A DNA stretch of 64,000 nt from Mayfieldus sp963781495 (GCA_963781495.1 CAWAFX010000002.1:558001-622000); one strand, 5' to 3'. Positions 30,226 to 39,253 are shown, counted from the stretch's first letter. Translations and numbers: made by a program. Notes: generated by a model from the letters alone, not told the origin.

Positions 30226-30657
30226 ATGCCCGGTTATCGTCTCCTGCCGGCCTCCGAGGCCCACTGGCGCCCGTCGAACCTGATGGGGGTGCTCAACACG
30301 GACCTCGCGCTCCAGCTCGGCGCCGAGACACTGGGGGCGCGGCTCTGGCGCCTGCGGCCCGGCCAGGCATCGACCCGCCACCGCCACCGGCGGACGGTCG
30401 AGCTCTACGTCCTGCTCGAGGGCCGTGGCCGGATCCGAGTTGGCGATGAGCTGCTGACTTTGGAGCCCCTGAGTGCCCTTCTGGTCGAGCCCAAGACCGT
30501 CCGCCAGCCGTTCAACGACACCGACGCCGACCAGCTCTGGCTCGTGGTCGGCTCTCCGCCGGAACCGGCGAGCTCGACAGAGATGAGCGAGGAGACGCTG
30601 GCCTGGATCTATCCCGACGGGCCGAGGGTACTGCCGCCCGAGCTGGCCCCTGAGTGA
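30226..30657 (+). CDS. Cupin-domain protein
   Basis: 143 residues forming a single small beta-barrel: RHRHRRTVELYVLLEGRGRIRVG contains the His/His/Glu of cupin motif 1, and a later PFNDT segment stands where motif 2 lies. The ATG at 30226 is preferred over upstream starts because it begins the conserved part. Substrate unknown. Confidence 0.75.
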   Translation: MPGYRLLPASEAHWRPSNLMGVLNTDLALQLGAETLGARLWRLRPGQASTRHRHRRTVELYVLLEGRGRIRVGDELLTLEPLSALLVEPKTVRQPFNDTDADQLWLVVGSPPEPASSTEMSEETLAWIYPDGPRVLPPELAPE

Positions 30658-30793
30658 TAGTGCCGCGCGCACAGGGTGAGTAGACGCACACGCTGAACCC
30701 CGCCCCAGCCCCGGTCGTAGTCGGATCGAGTCCCCGTCCACGACGCCGCATCGATGCGGCGCACCGTCACTCAGTCCAACCGGGTTTGCAGCA

Positions 30794-31177
30794 ATGCGAC
30801 AAGCCGCCCAAGTCGTCCGGAGGTACCTCTGGGCCTTCGACAACGACAGCGAGGCATTCAGAGACGTCATCCACCCGCAGATCGAGTGGTTCCCGTTCGA
30901 GCAGGGCCACACCCCGGCCTACGGGGTCGAAGACGCGATGCGAGTCCGCGAGTGCTGGCTGGAGACCTGGGAAGAGCACCGGATAGAGGTGCAGGAGGTG
31001 ATCGAACGGGGCGCCAGCGTCATCGCTTCGATCCACCTCAGGGCCAGGGGCAGGGCGAGCGGGGTCGAGGTCGCCGCCTGCCTACACCTGCATTACAAGC
31101 TGCGCGACCGCAAGATCGTCTACGTCTTCGAGCACGAGGACAGGGGCTCGGCGCTGCAAGCGGCCGGATTCGGATAG
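30794..31177 (+). CDS. SnoaL-like (nuclear transport factor 2 fold) protein
   Basis: 127 residues with the NTF2-like pattern: an N-terminal helix ending in FDNDSEAFRDVIHPQIEWFP, a middle strand with VIASIHLRARG, and a final YKLRDRKIVYVFEHED. Such proteins are small ligand-binding or isomerase folds; no specific activity can be assigned. Confidence 0.7.
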   Translation: MRQAAQVVRRYLWAFDNDSEAFRDVIHPQIEWFPFEQGHTPAYGVEDAMRVRECWLETWEEHRIEVQEVIERGASVIASIHLRARGRASGVEVAACLHLHYKLRDRKIVYVFEHEDRGSALQAAGFG

Positions 31178-31299
31178 ACAGGATCCGATGATTGGAAGGC
31201 CGCGACCCTGCGCTACGCTGGGCCAGCCGCCCGTCGGGTTCTGCCGTCCTCTCTGCCTCTCGCGTGGTCTCGCCGGAGAGAGGACGAGGAAGGGCATTG

Positions 31300-31659
31300 A
31301 TGCCCGAGCACCAGATTCCACGCCAGTCGGTTGCGGCCGAGATATCGCGCGGTGCGGTGCAGATCCTGCGCGATTTCACCGGCCGCGGCCCGACCAAGGC
31401 CCGAACGATCATCAACGGCGACACGATTGCGATCGTCCTCGCCGACACCCTGACCAAGGGCGAACGACACCTCGTCGAACAGGGCAACGATGCCCTGGTC
31501 CTGCAGACGCGGCATCAGTACCAGATGGTCATGCGCGACGACCTAATGAGCCTGGTCGAGGACCAGACCGGACGCAAGGTTCAGGCGATGATGAGCGACA
31601 ACCACATCGGCCCGGACCTCGGGGTCGAGTTCTTCGTCCTCGAGCCGCTCGCCGAATGA
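31300..31659 (+). CDS. DUF2294-family protein
   Basis: About 119 residues from the ATG at 31300, which has a purine-rich GAGGAAGGG just upstream. The sequence GRGPTKARTIINGD, a central LVEQGNDALVLQTRHQYQ, and a final FFVLEPL match the DUF2294 fold. Function of the family is poorly defined. Longer upstream starts exist but are Arg/Ser-rich and unlike the family. Confidence 0.75.
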   Translation: MPEHQIPRQSVAAEISRGAVQILRDFTGRGPTKARTIINGDTIAIVLADTLTKGERHLVEQGNDALVLQTRHQYQMVMRDDLMSLVEDQTGRKVQAMMSDNHIGPDLGVEFFVLEPLAE

Positions 31660-31684
31660 AGCGGCCTATCGCCGCGCGCCGCCG

Positions 31685-32071
31685 CTAGCCGCGGCGACGG
31701 CTCGACGCGCGTGGGCCGCGAGCCTCGGCCTCGGGCATCCCGAGGCGGCTGCGCACCGAAGCGACCGCCGAGACGCTCGATCTGCATGCCTGGGCGATCG
31801 CGGCGTTGGGACGCTCGGGATCGCGGGTGACCTCGAACCCGAGGATCGCGTCGCGTCGCAGGTCCGCGCGAACCTTGTGGCTGCTGTCGGCGGGCGCCTC
31901 TTCGAGAGCCTGCTCGGCCGCGCGCTCGCGCCGGCAGAGCAGACAGAAGTCTCCCTCCTCGCTGCTGATCCATCCGCTGGGCAGGACGATCTGCTCACCG
32001 CTCGTCTGGCTGGCGGACATCCCGCAGCGTTCACAGAGCCAATGCCTGGCGGTCAGCGGCTGGGCGCTCAT
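31685..32071 (-). CDS. Zinc-ribbon/HTH-like hypothetical protein
   Basis: 128 residues. Two CxxC knuckles, CERC (~13) and CLLC (~43), suggest one zinc ribbon. A following helix-rich segment (VRADLRRDAILGF... IAQACRSSVSAVASVRSRLG) resembles a helix-turn-helix. Its ATG overlaps the helicase stop by 4 nt, so it is likely co-translated with the helicase. Possibly an RNA- or DNA-binding accessory; function inferred only. Confidence 0.65.
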   Translation of the reverse strand: MSAQPLTARHWLCERCGMSASQTSGEQIVLPSGWISSEEGDFCLLCRRERAAEQALEEAPADSSHKVRADLRRDAILGFEVTRDPERPNAAIAQACRSSVSAVASVRSRLGMPEAEARGPRASSRRRG

Positions 32072-33249
32072 GCCGTCCCCCGCGTGCGGCTGCGGCGCCT
32101 GTGGCTGCGGCGATGACCGTTGCCGGGTTCGGGGCGGCCTCTGTGGCCGTCGAACTCCCTTGCCAGACCGAGGTCGTGGGCAATGCGCCGCATCTCCTTT
32201 GTCTGTTCGCCGAGCACGAGGCTCAATCCTGCGCCGGAGCGCCCCGCGCGGCCGGAGCGCCCGACTCGGTGGACGTAGGCATCACGGTCGCCCGGAGCGT
32301 CGAAGTTGATCACCTGGGTGATGTCGGCGACGTCGATCCCGCGGGCGGCGACGTCGGTGGCGACGAGCGTGTCGACGTCGCCGCGCTCGAACCGTGCCAG
32401 AGCCCGCTCGCGCTGGCCCTGGGACTTGTCGCCGTGCAGGGCAACCGCGTCGATCTCCTTCACCCGCAGCCGCTTGACGAGCCGGTCGGCGCCGCGCTTG
32501 GTGCGGACGAATACGAGCGTGCGGGGGCGATTCTCGCCACGCAGCTCCTCGACCAGGTGCCCCAGCTTCTCGCCCGGCGAGTCGACGTGGACGAAGCGGT
32601 GCTCGATCTCGGCTCGCCTCTGCCCCGAGGGCTCCTGGGTGTGGCGGCGCGGGTTGCGGGTGTAGGTCGAAGCAAGCTTCCCGGCGGCCCCTTCCAGGGT
32701 GGCCGAGAAGAAAAGCGTCTGGCGCTTGGAAGGTGTCTGGGCGACGATCCGGTCGACGGCGGGCTTGAAGCCCATGTCGAGCATCCGGTCGGCCTCGTCG
32801 AGGACCAGGGTTCGAACCTGCCGCAGCGAGATCGCATTCCGCTGCAGGAGGTCTTCCAGCCGGCCCGGGGTGGCGACGATCAGCTCGGCCCTGCGGGCGG
32901 CGGAGATCTGCGGCCCGAAGCCGACGCCGCCGTAGACGGCGGCGATTCGCAGCCGGCGGGCACGGGCGAGCGATTCGAGCTCGTCGACGATCTGACCCGC
33001 GAGCTCGCGGGTCGGGACGAGGACAAGCGCCGCGGCGGATCCGGTGCCGGGTTGAAGAAGGTCGGCCAGCGGAGCCCCGAAGGCGAGGGTCTTGCCCGAG
33101 CCTGTCGGCGACTGCACGAGGACGTCGTGGCCGGCGAGCACGTCGCCGATCACCGCCTGCTGGACGGGGAATGGACTGTCTATCCCGCGCTTGGTCAGCG
33201 CGCGGACGACAGAATCGGAAATGCCGAGATCGGCAAACGTTGGACTGAT
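32068..33249 (-). CDS. DEAD-box RNA helicase (putative ATC start)
   Basis: ATP-dependent RNA helicase with all motifs in order: Q motif region, SPTGSGKT, PTRELAGQ, ATPGRLEDL, VLDEADRMLDMGF, FFSATL, VFVRTKRGADRL, DVAARGIDV, YVHRVGRSGRAG, and an Arg-rich C-terminal tail. No ATG, GTG or TTG lies at the expected start. The frame stays open to 33453, but upstream residues are unlike any helicase. A perfect AAGGAG (33256-33261) sits 6 nt before an ATC at 33249, giving a start ISPTFADLG that fits the family. A sequencing error at the start is the alternative. Confidence 0.9.
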   Translation of the reverse strand: MSPTFADLGISDSVVRALTKRGIDSPFPVQQAVIGDVLAGHDVLVQSPTGSGKTLAFGAPLADLLQPGTGSAAALVLVPTRELAGQIVDELESLARARRLRIAAVYGGVGFGPQISAARRAELIVATPGRLEDLLQRNAISLRQVRTLVLDEADRMLDMGFKPAVDRIVAQTPSKRQTLFFSATLEGAAGKLASTYTRNPRRHTQEPSGQRRAEIEHRFVHVDSPGEKLGHLVEELRGENRPRTLVFVRTKRGADRLVKRLRVKEIDAVALHGDKSQGQRERALARFERGDVDTLVATDVAARGIDVADITQVINFDAPGDRDAYVHRVGRSGRAGRSGAGLSLVLGEQTKEMRRIAHDLGLAREFDGHRGRPEPGNGHRRSHRRRSRTRGTA

Positions 33250-33255
33250 GAGTTG

Positions 33256-33261
33256 CTCCTT
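33256..33261 (-). promoter_or_regulatory. Ribosome binding site deciding the helicase start
   Basis: AAGGAG on the minus strand, 6 nt upstream of ATC at 33249 in frame with the DEAD-box helicase. No standard start codon is at a suitable distance, so this site is the main evidence for translation from ATC. Confidence 0.5.
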
Positions 33262-33482
33262 TTTGCTGTCTGGGGGAGATCCAGTGGCCCCAAGACGCTC
33301 ATGAGCGCGCGGAGGAAACGGAACCTCTCGGGTGGCGAAAGGCCAAACCCGACCACAACAGGCTACAGGGTGGCCCCACGGAACCGGGCAGGATCGTGCC
33401 CATGGCCGGCGCCGGTGCCCGATCGTCCAGGCGAGCTCAGGCAGCCTTGCCACGCCCGCCCCGAGGGGGTAGGCTCAGGGCG

Positions 33483-34097
33483 ATGAGGAGGGGAAATCGA
33501 GGATCCGCGGTGCTGGCGCTTCTGGCGATCCTCGCACTTGCGATCGGGGTCGCCACCGCGAGCGCGTCCGGCGGCGGCGTGGCCACGACCTCCTCGCTGA
33601 AGCATTGCCTGAAGAAGGCGAAGAAGAAAAGGACCCACCACAAGCGCAAGAGGGCGCGCAAGCGGTGCCACAAGAAGTACGCGGGCGGAGGAGGTACGAC
33701 CCAGCCCAGCCCGATGGTCCGCGCGACCCTGACCTGGGACTCGAACCCGCCCAGCGGCGGCAGCATCGACCTCGACCTCTGGGTCTTCGACTCGAACGGC
33801 AACAAGGCGCGGGCCGCCGCCGACACGATCCCCAACTCCAGCTTCTCGGCCAACGACGTCAACGCCCCGGGGACCGAGACCTTCACCGATCAGATCTACC
33901 AGAACCCCGGTGGGCGAAACTTCAGCTTCGGCGTCTGCTATCAGGACGGCGGCTCACAACACACGATCTTCCACCTCGACTACGTGACCGCCGACGGCGT
34001 CCATCACACCGCCTCGCAGGAATACGGCTCCGACGGAGCATCCAGCTCTTTCGACGGCGGGGCACCGATCCCGGCCAACTTCTGCAAGGCCCCCTAG
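33483..34097 (+). CDS. Secreted protein with DUF2135-like beta-sandwich
   Basis: 204 residues: signal peptide (MRRGNRGSAVLALLAILALAIG), a very basic Lys/Arg/His-rich linker (about 38-65), then a beta domain with ATLTWDSNPPSGGSIDLDLWVFDSNG, which resembles the 'DLDLWV-DPxG' core of DUF2135/pre-peptidase-like domains. Two Cys in the domain may pair. Likely cell-wall-associated through the basic linker; role unknown. Confidence 0.65.
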   Translation: MRRGNRGSAVLALLAILALAIGVATASASGGGVATTSSLKHCLKKAKKKRTHHKRKRARKRCHKKYAGGGGTTQPSPMVRATLTWDSNPPSGGSIDLDLWVFDSNGNKARAAADTIPNSSFSANDVNAPGTETFTDQIYQNPGGRNFSFGVCYQDGGSQHTIFHLDYVTADGVHHTASQEYGSDGASSSFDGGAPIPANFCKAP

Positions 34098-34120
34098 CCG
34101 GCCCTGCCGCTCTCTGCGCC

Positions 34121-35026
34121 CTAGGTCCTCATGCCGCTCTCGCGGCTGGCGCCTGACAGCGTCTGGGCGACGTGCGATTGGGCTGAACGCGGAACCACCA
34201 GCACCGGACAGGGAGCGGTGCGGATCACTTCCTCCGAGACCCCGCCCAGCAGGGTCCGCCGCAGCGGGCCGTAGCCGCGCGAGCCGATTACCAACAGGTC
34301 GAGCTCGACGCCATGTGTCGCAAGCACTGCCGCGGGATCGCCTTCCTCGAGCACAGCCTCGGCCTCGATTTCCTTGCCGAGCCCGGCCATCGCTTCCTCT
34401 TGCAGCTCACGGAAGTGATCGCGGAGCGTCTGCATGTAGGGCGCGCGCAACGGAGAGGGAGCGACCGTCGAGATGACTGTGATCAGGCGCAACCCGCAAT
34501 CGTGCGCCCGTGCCCAATGGAGCCCCTCTTCCAGCGCCAGCTTTGCCTCCTCGGTGCCGTCGTAACCGACTCCGACCAGACCGATGCCGGCGTGGTCGCG
34601 ATCTGCGAAGCCGCGCGGCGCCACCGCGACCGCGCAGGGGGCGCCGTGCAGGAGAGCTTCGCCCACGCTGCCGGCCAGGACCCTGCCCACGGTGCCGCGA
34701 TGGGCCGAGCCGACGACGATCAGGTCGACGGCCTCCTCCTCTGCCAGGTCGTTGAGCGCCCGGGCCGGCGAGTTCCAGGCCAGCTTGCGGGTCTCGAAGT
34801 CATGGCCCAGCTGACCCCGGGCCTTGGCGAACAGCTCGCCGAACCATTGCTCCTGGTCCTCGAACAGCTCCAGCGACGGAAAGGGCAGCGGATCGACGGA
34901 GAACACCGCCGCCACGATCAGCTCGGCGCCTTCCTCGCGCGCCAGGTTGTCCGCGAGCAACAGCGCATCGCGCGACTGATCGCGGCCATCGAATCCGACC
35001 AGGATCTTCTTGATCGTCTTCTCCAT
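34121..35026 (-). CDS. Tandem universal stress protein
   Basis: 301 residues with two UspA domains (about 5-145 and 150-287). Each has the ATP-binding G-x2-G-x9-G-S type loop: GSAHRGTVGRVLAGSV and GSRGYGPLRRTLLGGV. This is the arrangement of mycobacterial DosR-regulated Usps. Its start is 7 nt from the downstream end of the flavoprotein gene at 35034, in an apparent operon usp-FAD oxidoreductase-usp. Confidence 0.93.
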   Translation of the reverse strand: MEKTIKKILVGFDGRDQSRDALLLADNLAREEGAELIVAAVFSVDPLPFPSLELFEDQEQWFGELFAKARGQLGHDFETRKLAWNSPARALNDLAEEEAVDLIVVGSAHRGTVGRVLAGSVGEALLHGAPCAVAVAPRGFADRDHAGIGLVGVGYDGTEEAKLALEEGLHWARAHDCGLRLITVISTVAPSPLRAPYMQTLRDHFRELQEEAMAGLGKEIEAEAVLEEGDPAAVLATHGVELDLLVIGSRGYGPLRRTLLGGVSEEVIRTAPCPVLVVPRSAQSHVAQTLSGASRESGMRT

Positions 35027-35033
35027 TCCCAGC

Positions 35034-36263
35034 TCAGGTGACTGGGCTCAGGGGGTCGAGGGCCATCGGCTGCTCGTGCCATTCCTGCGGCCAGGCCACC
35101 TCGACGTCCACTCCGTGAAGAGATGTCTCGAAGTCGGTCTGCGAGGCGCCACCGCTCAGCCACGCCCCGAGATAGCGGCCCGCGACCTTGCGCGGCGGCC
35201 ACCAGAGGACGTCGGCCGAGGCCGTTCCCTCGCCGCCCCCTCCGGTCAGATCGTGCTGCATGTGCAGCGAGTCGTCGCCGGTCAAGAGCTTGCCGCGGAT
35301 CACGGGGCGGAAGGGCCGCGGCTCGATCTCGGCACCGAAGCCGGCGGCGATGTGCTCGGCGGCGGCGTCGGCCTCCTGAGTGCCGATCCCGCCGTGCTTG
35401 ACCGGGAAATTGGTTCCGTCGCCGGCGGCGTAGACGTCGTCGACGCCGCGGACCCGGGCATGGTCGTCGATCGGCAGAAATCCCTCCGGATCCGACGGCA
35501 GGCCCGGCACCGCCGGCCCCTCGAGCACGGGCAGGGCGATCATCTGCCCCAGTTCCAGGCGCTCGTCCCCCGGAACCAGGATCAGATAGCCCGGCTCAGC
35601 CTCGCGGACCCGGGTCCCGGTCCTGACCTCGATTCCGCGAGCCGACAGCAGTGAGGAAAGCGCTGCGCTGGCACCTTTGCCGAACAGCAGCAGCGGCTCG
35701 GATTCCGGGGTGACTATGCAGCACCGAAGGCTGCGGATGCCGAGCTCGTCCGCCCGGCGCTTGGCCAGCAGCGCCAGCTCGTAGGCCGGCAGCGGCCAGA
35801 CGCGCTCGCCGGGGATGACGATCGCGAGCAGCTTCGATTCACTGGCCTCGACCTCGCGCAAAAGCGAATCGATCGGCAGCACGGTGCCGTCGGTCCGCAA
35901 GGGCACGGCCGCCGGAAAGGCGGCGCGCGGGCGGGCGCCGACGCAGACCACCAGCTTCTCGTAGGACAGCGCGCGCCCGGCGCTGAGCAGCGCCAGGTGC
36001 TCTTTTGGGCGGACCTCGCTGAGCGGCTGCTGGATGAAAGCGGCGCCGAACTGCTCGGCGATCGGAGCCAACTCATGCTGCTCGGCGGGCTGCGCGGAGA
36101 AGGGCTCTCCGACGATCAGCGGCTTGTAGACGAAGTCGGTATCAGGGGCGACGAGCGTGACGTCGACGCGGCTGCCCGCCTGGTCGCGGAGCGCGATCAG
36201 TGTCTCGAGCCCGGCGATCCCGCCGCCGGCGATCACGACATGCGGCTTGTGCGACTCCGTCAA
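35034..36263 (-). CDS. NDH-2/sulfide-quinone reductase-like FAD oxidoreductase
   Basis: 409 residues with an N-terminal FAD Rossmann motif VIAGGGIAGLETLIAL, a second dinucleotide region near 165-200, and a C-terminal FAD contact VYAAGDGTNFPVKHGG. A tail WWPPRKVAGRYLGAWL is shared with the paralogue at 54108. It lacks the conserved Cys pair of true sulfide:quinone reductases, so an NAD(P)H:quinone or other disulfide-independent role is more likely. Operonic with two Usp genes, its stop overlapping nothing but its start overlapping the next Usp by 4 nt. Confidence 0.85.
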   Translation of the reverse strand: MTESHKPHVVIAGGGIAGLETLIALRDQAGSRVDVTLVAPDTDFVYKPLIVGEPFSAQPAEQHELAPIAEQFGAAFIQQPLSEVRPKEHLALLSAGRALSYEKLVVCVGARPRAAFPAAVPLRTDGTVLPIDSLLREVEASESKLLAIVIPGERVWPLPAYELALLAKRRADELGIRSLRCCIVTPESEPLLLFGKGASAALSSLLSARGIEVRTGTRVREAEPGYLILVPGDERLELGQMIALPVLEGPAVPGLPSDPEGFLPIDDHARVRGVDDVYAAGDGTNFPVKHGGIGTQEADAAAEHIAAGFGAEIEPRPFRPVIRGKLLTGDDSLHMQHDLTGGGGEGTASADVLWWPPRKVAGRYLGAWLSGGASQTDFETSLHGVDVEVAWPQEWHEQPMALDPLSPVT

Positions 36264-36676
36264 GGCCGCGGCTCCACGACGAGGACGTCACAGGGAGCAT
36301 TGCTGACCACGCCGCTGGTCACCCGGCCGAGCACCGCCTCCGGCATCACGGCCCGTCCGCGCGAGCCCATGACGATCAGATCGGCGTGGATGTCCTCGGC
36401 GGCGCCGATGATGCCCTGGATCGGATCGCCTTCGACGACTCGGGTCACGGCGTGGGTGTCGTCGAGGCGCTCGGCGGCTTCGTCGAGGCTGCTGCGTGCC
36501 ACCGAGTCCTCGCCCGGCGAGCCGGGGATCGCCCCTTGCAGCGCGTACTGGAGATGTCCCGTCGCCTCGACCAGATGCAACGTCCCACCGGATGCCTGCG
36601 CGAGTGAGACGGCCCTCAGCAGCGCCCCCTCGGCGCCCTCACTGCCGTCATAGGCGACAACGATGTTGCGGTACAC
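36260..36676 (-). CDS. Universal stress protein, single domain
   Basis: 138 residues: IVVAYDGSEGAEGALLRAV at the N terminus and the nucleotide loop VMGSRGRAVMPEAVLGRVTSGV near the C terminus, so ATP binding is predicted. First gene of a three-gene stress operon (36676 to 34121), divergent from the NarL-type regulator, with 148 bp between them. Confidence 0.92.
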   Translation of the reverse strand: MYRNIVVAYDGSEGAEGALLRAVSLAQASGGTLHLVEATGHLQYALQGAIPGSPGEDSVARSSLDEAAERLDDTHAVTRVVEGDPIQGIIGAAEDIHADLIVMGSRGRAVMPEAVLGRVTSGVVSNAPCDVLVVEPRP

Positions 36677-36824
36677 GGTTCAGACCTCCATCTGGCTTGG
36701 CTTCGATCGGATCACGAACCTACGCCCATCGGGGTGCCTGCGTCGTCCGCATTGGCCCGCGCTCTTGATGAGGGTAACTACGGATGCCGGGCCGGCTCCT
36801 GGCCGCGACGATTGGTCCCTAGCC

Positions 36825-37535
36825 ATGAGCGTCGAAACGCCAACCCGGGCGACTACGATTCTCCGCGTGCCTGCAGGAGGAAACCCCGACGCCCCAGGCG
36901 AGCGGGGGGCGGAGCGGGTCTCGATCGTCCTCGCCGACGACCACACCGTCGTCCGCCGCGCGCTGCGGATGCTGCTCGAGGCCGAGACGGGGTTCGAGGT
37001 CCTCGCGGAGGCCTCCGATGCCGATACCGCGGTTCGCTATGTGCTCGGCCACAAGCCCGATGTCCTGATCCTCGACCTCAACATGTCGGGCAAGCCGAGT
37101 CTGGAGGCGGTCCCCGAGGTCCACAAGGCCTCACCGCAGACGGCGATAGTGATCCTGACGATGCAGAATGAGACCGCGTTCGCGCGTGAGGCGCTGCAGG
37201 CCGGGGTGCTCGGCTATGTGCTCAAGGAGGCCGCCGACACCGAGCTTGTGCAGGCGGTGCGATCGGCCGCCAACGGCGAGACCTACCTGCAGCCGACTCT
37301 CGGAGCCCGCCTTGCGGCGGAGCCCGAGGGCGAGGTGGATGACCTCAGCGGCCGCGAGACCGAGGTCCTGCGCCTGATCGCTCTCGGTCATACGAATCCC
37401 GAGATCGCCGAGCAGCTGTTTCTCAGCGTGCGGACGGTCGAGAGCCACCGGGCCCACATCCAGCAGAAGCTGCGGCTCAGCACGCGCGCCGAGCTGGTGC
37501 GTTACGCGCTCGACCGCCGCTTGATCGAGACCTGA
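36825..37535 (+). CDS. NarL/DosR-type response regulator
   Basis: Receiver domain with VLADDHTVVRRALRMLL and phosphoacceptor Asp in LILDLNMSG, then a LuxR-type HTH: LSGRETEVLRLIALGHTNPEIAEQLFLSVRTVESHRAHIQQKL. Start at ATG 36825 (236 residues); a GTG about 14 codons later is also possible. Its 3' end overlaps that of the convergent kinase by ~34 bp. Pairing with the haem-GAF kinase and stress genes suggests a DosR-like role; that is inference from context. Confidence 0.9.
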   Translation: MSVETPTRATTILRVPAGGNPDAPGERGAERVSIVLADDHTVVRRALRMLLEAETGFEVLAEASDADTAVRYVLGHKPDVLILDLNMSGKPSLEAVPEVHKASPQTAIVILTMQNETAFAREALQAGVLGYVLKEAADTELVQAVRSAANGETYLQPTLGARLAAEPEGEVDDLSGRETEVLRLIALGHTNPEIAEQLFLSVRTVESHRAHIQQKLRLSTRAELVRYALDRRLIET

Positions 37536-39253
37536 TCCGCGGGCGGCCCCTCCGGCCGGCCGGGGCTGGCGCCGGCGTCGGGCGCAGCCAGCGCCACTGG
37601 GAGCGCGGCCCGGATCCGGGTTCCGCCCCCGTCCGGCGTTGCGATCTCCAGCCCCCCTCCGGCCAGCTCGACGCGCTCCTTCATCCCAGCGATCCCGAAC
37701 CCGGAGCTTTCGGCACCGGGGTCGAACCCGGCACCGTCATCGGTGACCTCGATCTCGATCTGGCCCCCGGTTCGCCTCACGGTCAGCTCGACCCGGGTCG
37801 CGTCGGCGTGCTTGGTGACATTGGTCAGCGCCTCCTGGGCGACGCGGTAGACAGCGACCTCCAGGTCCGGGTCCAACGCCGCCTCCGCCGCCCCGGATGC
37901 GATCGCGACGTCCTCGACGACCTGGATACCGGTGCTGGCCTTGAAGCGCTCGACCAGGCCCTCGAGGGCGGCGGAGAGCCCGATCTCGTCCAGCGTCGCC
38001 GGGCGCAGCTCGGTGATCAGCGCCCGCAGGTTCTCGATCTCGGAGGTCATGCCTTCGACCGCCTCGGCCACGGCGCTCGCCAGCTCCTCTCCCCCCTGGC
38101 GCAGGGCGGAGGAGAGAACCACGCGGCGGGCCGCGATTCCCTGCAGGGTCTCGTCGTGGAGCTCCCGCGCCCAGCGGCCGCGCTCCTCCTCGGTCGCGCG
38201 GATCCGCTGGCGATGGCGCTCCGCGTTGACCGACTGCGCCGTCGCCACGGCGGTCGCCGCGCTGGCGGCGAACGAGGTCAGCAGCCGTTCGTCTTCCTCG
38301 TCGAACTCGGGGCCGTGCTCGAGGCGGTCCAGGGCGGAGATCACCCCCAGTGCCCGGCCCTGGAAGCTCAGCGGTACGAGGATCGCCGAGTTGCCCCTGA
38401 TCCCCAGCTCCCGGGTCGAGATCCGCAGGCGCGTCGCGATGTCGGGCACCCGCTCCGCCGACAGGGTCCGCAGCACCTCGCCGGTCGCCGATCCCTCGCT
38501 CGGCATCCGCTTTCCCTGCAGCTCCGCCGCCTGCTCGCCGGCGGCCGCGGTGACGACGAGGTCGCCGTGGTCCTCGAGCAGGATCATCAGCGTCTTGGCC
38601 TCGACCAGGGCCCGGCCGCGCTTCGCGACCATGTCGAGGATCGGCTGCAGCTCGGTCTCTGAGCCGATAGCCCGGGCGATGTCGGTCGTGGCCTCCAGCC
38701 CGCGCACCGCGCGCTCGAGCTCGCGGCGCCTCTTCTCGGTCCCGCTGTAGAGGCGTGCGTTGTCGATCGCGATCGCCGCCCACTCGGCGAGGATCGTCAC
38801 CGCCTGCTCGTCGGCGTCGTTGAAGTCGTCCGCCGCCTTCTCGGTCAGATAGAGGTTGCCGAAGGCCTCGCCGCGGATGATGATCGGCACGCCGAGGAAG
38901 TTGCGCATCGGCGGATGCCCGGCCGGAAACCCGAACGATTTCGGGTGCTCGCCGACGTCTGAGAGGCGCAGCGGCTTCGGGTCCTCGATCAAGACCCCGA
39001 GCACCCCGCGGCCACGCGGCAAATCACCGATCACCGCCCGGGTCTGCTCGTCGATGCCGCGGTAGATGAAGCGCTCGAGCCCGTGGCGGCTCTCGTCGAG
39101 GATCCCGACGGCCGCGTAGCGGGCGCCGGTCAGCTCGCGGGCGACCTCGACCACCTCTTGCAGAACCGCCTCCGGGTCGAGCTCGGAGACGAGTCGGCGT
39201 CCGACCTCGATCAGGCGCCGCAGTCGATGCTCATCGAGGGCATCGCGGCTCAT
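37502..39253 (-). CDS. GAF-GAF histidine kinase, DosS/DevS-like haem sensor
   Basis: 583 residues: GAF-A (~20-165), GAF-B (~190-345), a HisKA_3 helix with phospho-His in RWARELHDETLQG, and an HATPase with VTDDGAGF. GAF-A contains GRGVLGVLIEDPKPLRL and HPPMRNFLGVP. The His there (H113) aligns with the haem-ligating His149 of M. tuberculosis DosS, so gas (O2/NO/CO) or redox sensing is predicted. No transmembrane helix. Convergent with the NarL-type regulator, its probable partner. Confidence 0.9.
   Translation of the reverse strand: MSRDALDEHRLRRLIEVGRRLVSELDPEAVLQEVVEVARELTGARYAAVGILDESRHGLERFIYRGIDEQTRAVIGDLPRGRGVLGVLIEDPKPLRLSDVGEHPKSFGFPAGHPPMRNFLGVPIIIRGEAFGNLYLTEKAADDFNDADEQAVTILAEWAAIAIDNARLYSGTEKRRRELERAVRGLEATTDIARAIGSETELQPILDMVAKRGRALVEAKTLMILLEDHGDLVVTAAAGEQAAELQGKRMPSEGSATGEVLRTLSAERVPDIATRLRISTRELGIRGNSAILVPLSFQGRALGVISALDRLEHGPEFDEEDERLLTSFAASAATAVATAQSVNAERHRQRIRATEEERGRWARELHDETLQGIAARRVVLSSALRQGGEELASAVAEAVEGMTSEIENLRALITELRPATLDEIGLSAALEGLVERFKASTGIQVVEDVAIASGAAEAALDPDLEVAVYRVAQEALTNVTKHADATRVELTVRRTGGQIEIEVTDDGAGFDPGAESSGFGIAGMKERVELAGGGLEIATPDGGGTRIRAALPVALAAPDAGASPGRPEGPPADQVSIKRRSSA

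Noticed and set aside
36677..36824. Search for a DosR-type palindrome between the Usp and the NarL regulator, and before the WS/DGAT and hydrogenase genes
   Set aside because: I saw no convincing GGGAC-N-GTCCC-like dyad by eye. A 13-base string CCGGCTCCTGGCC occurs at about 36792 and 58647, but such matches are expected by chance in GC-rich DNA.
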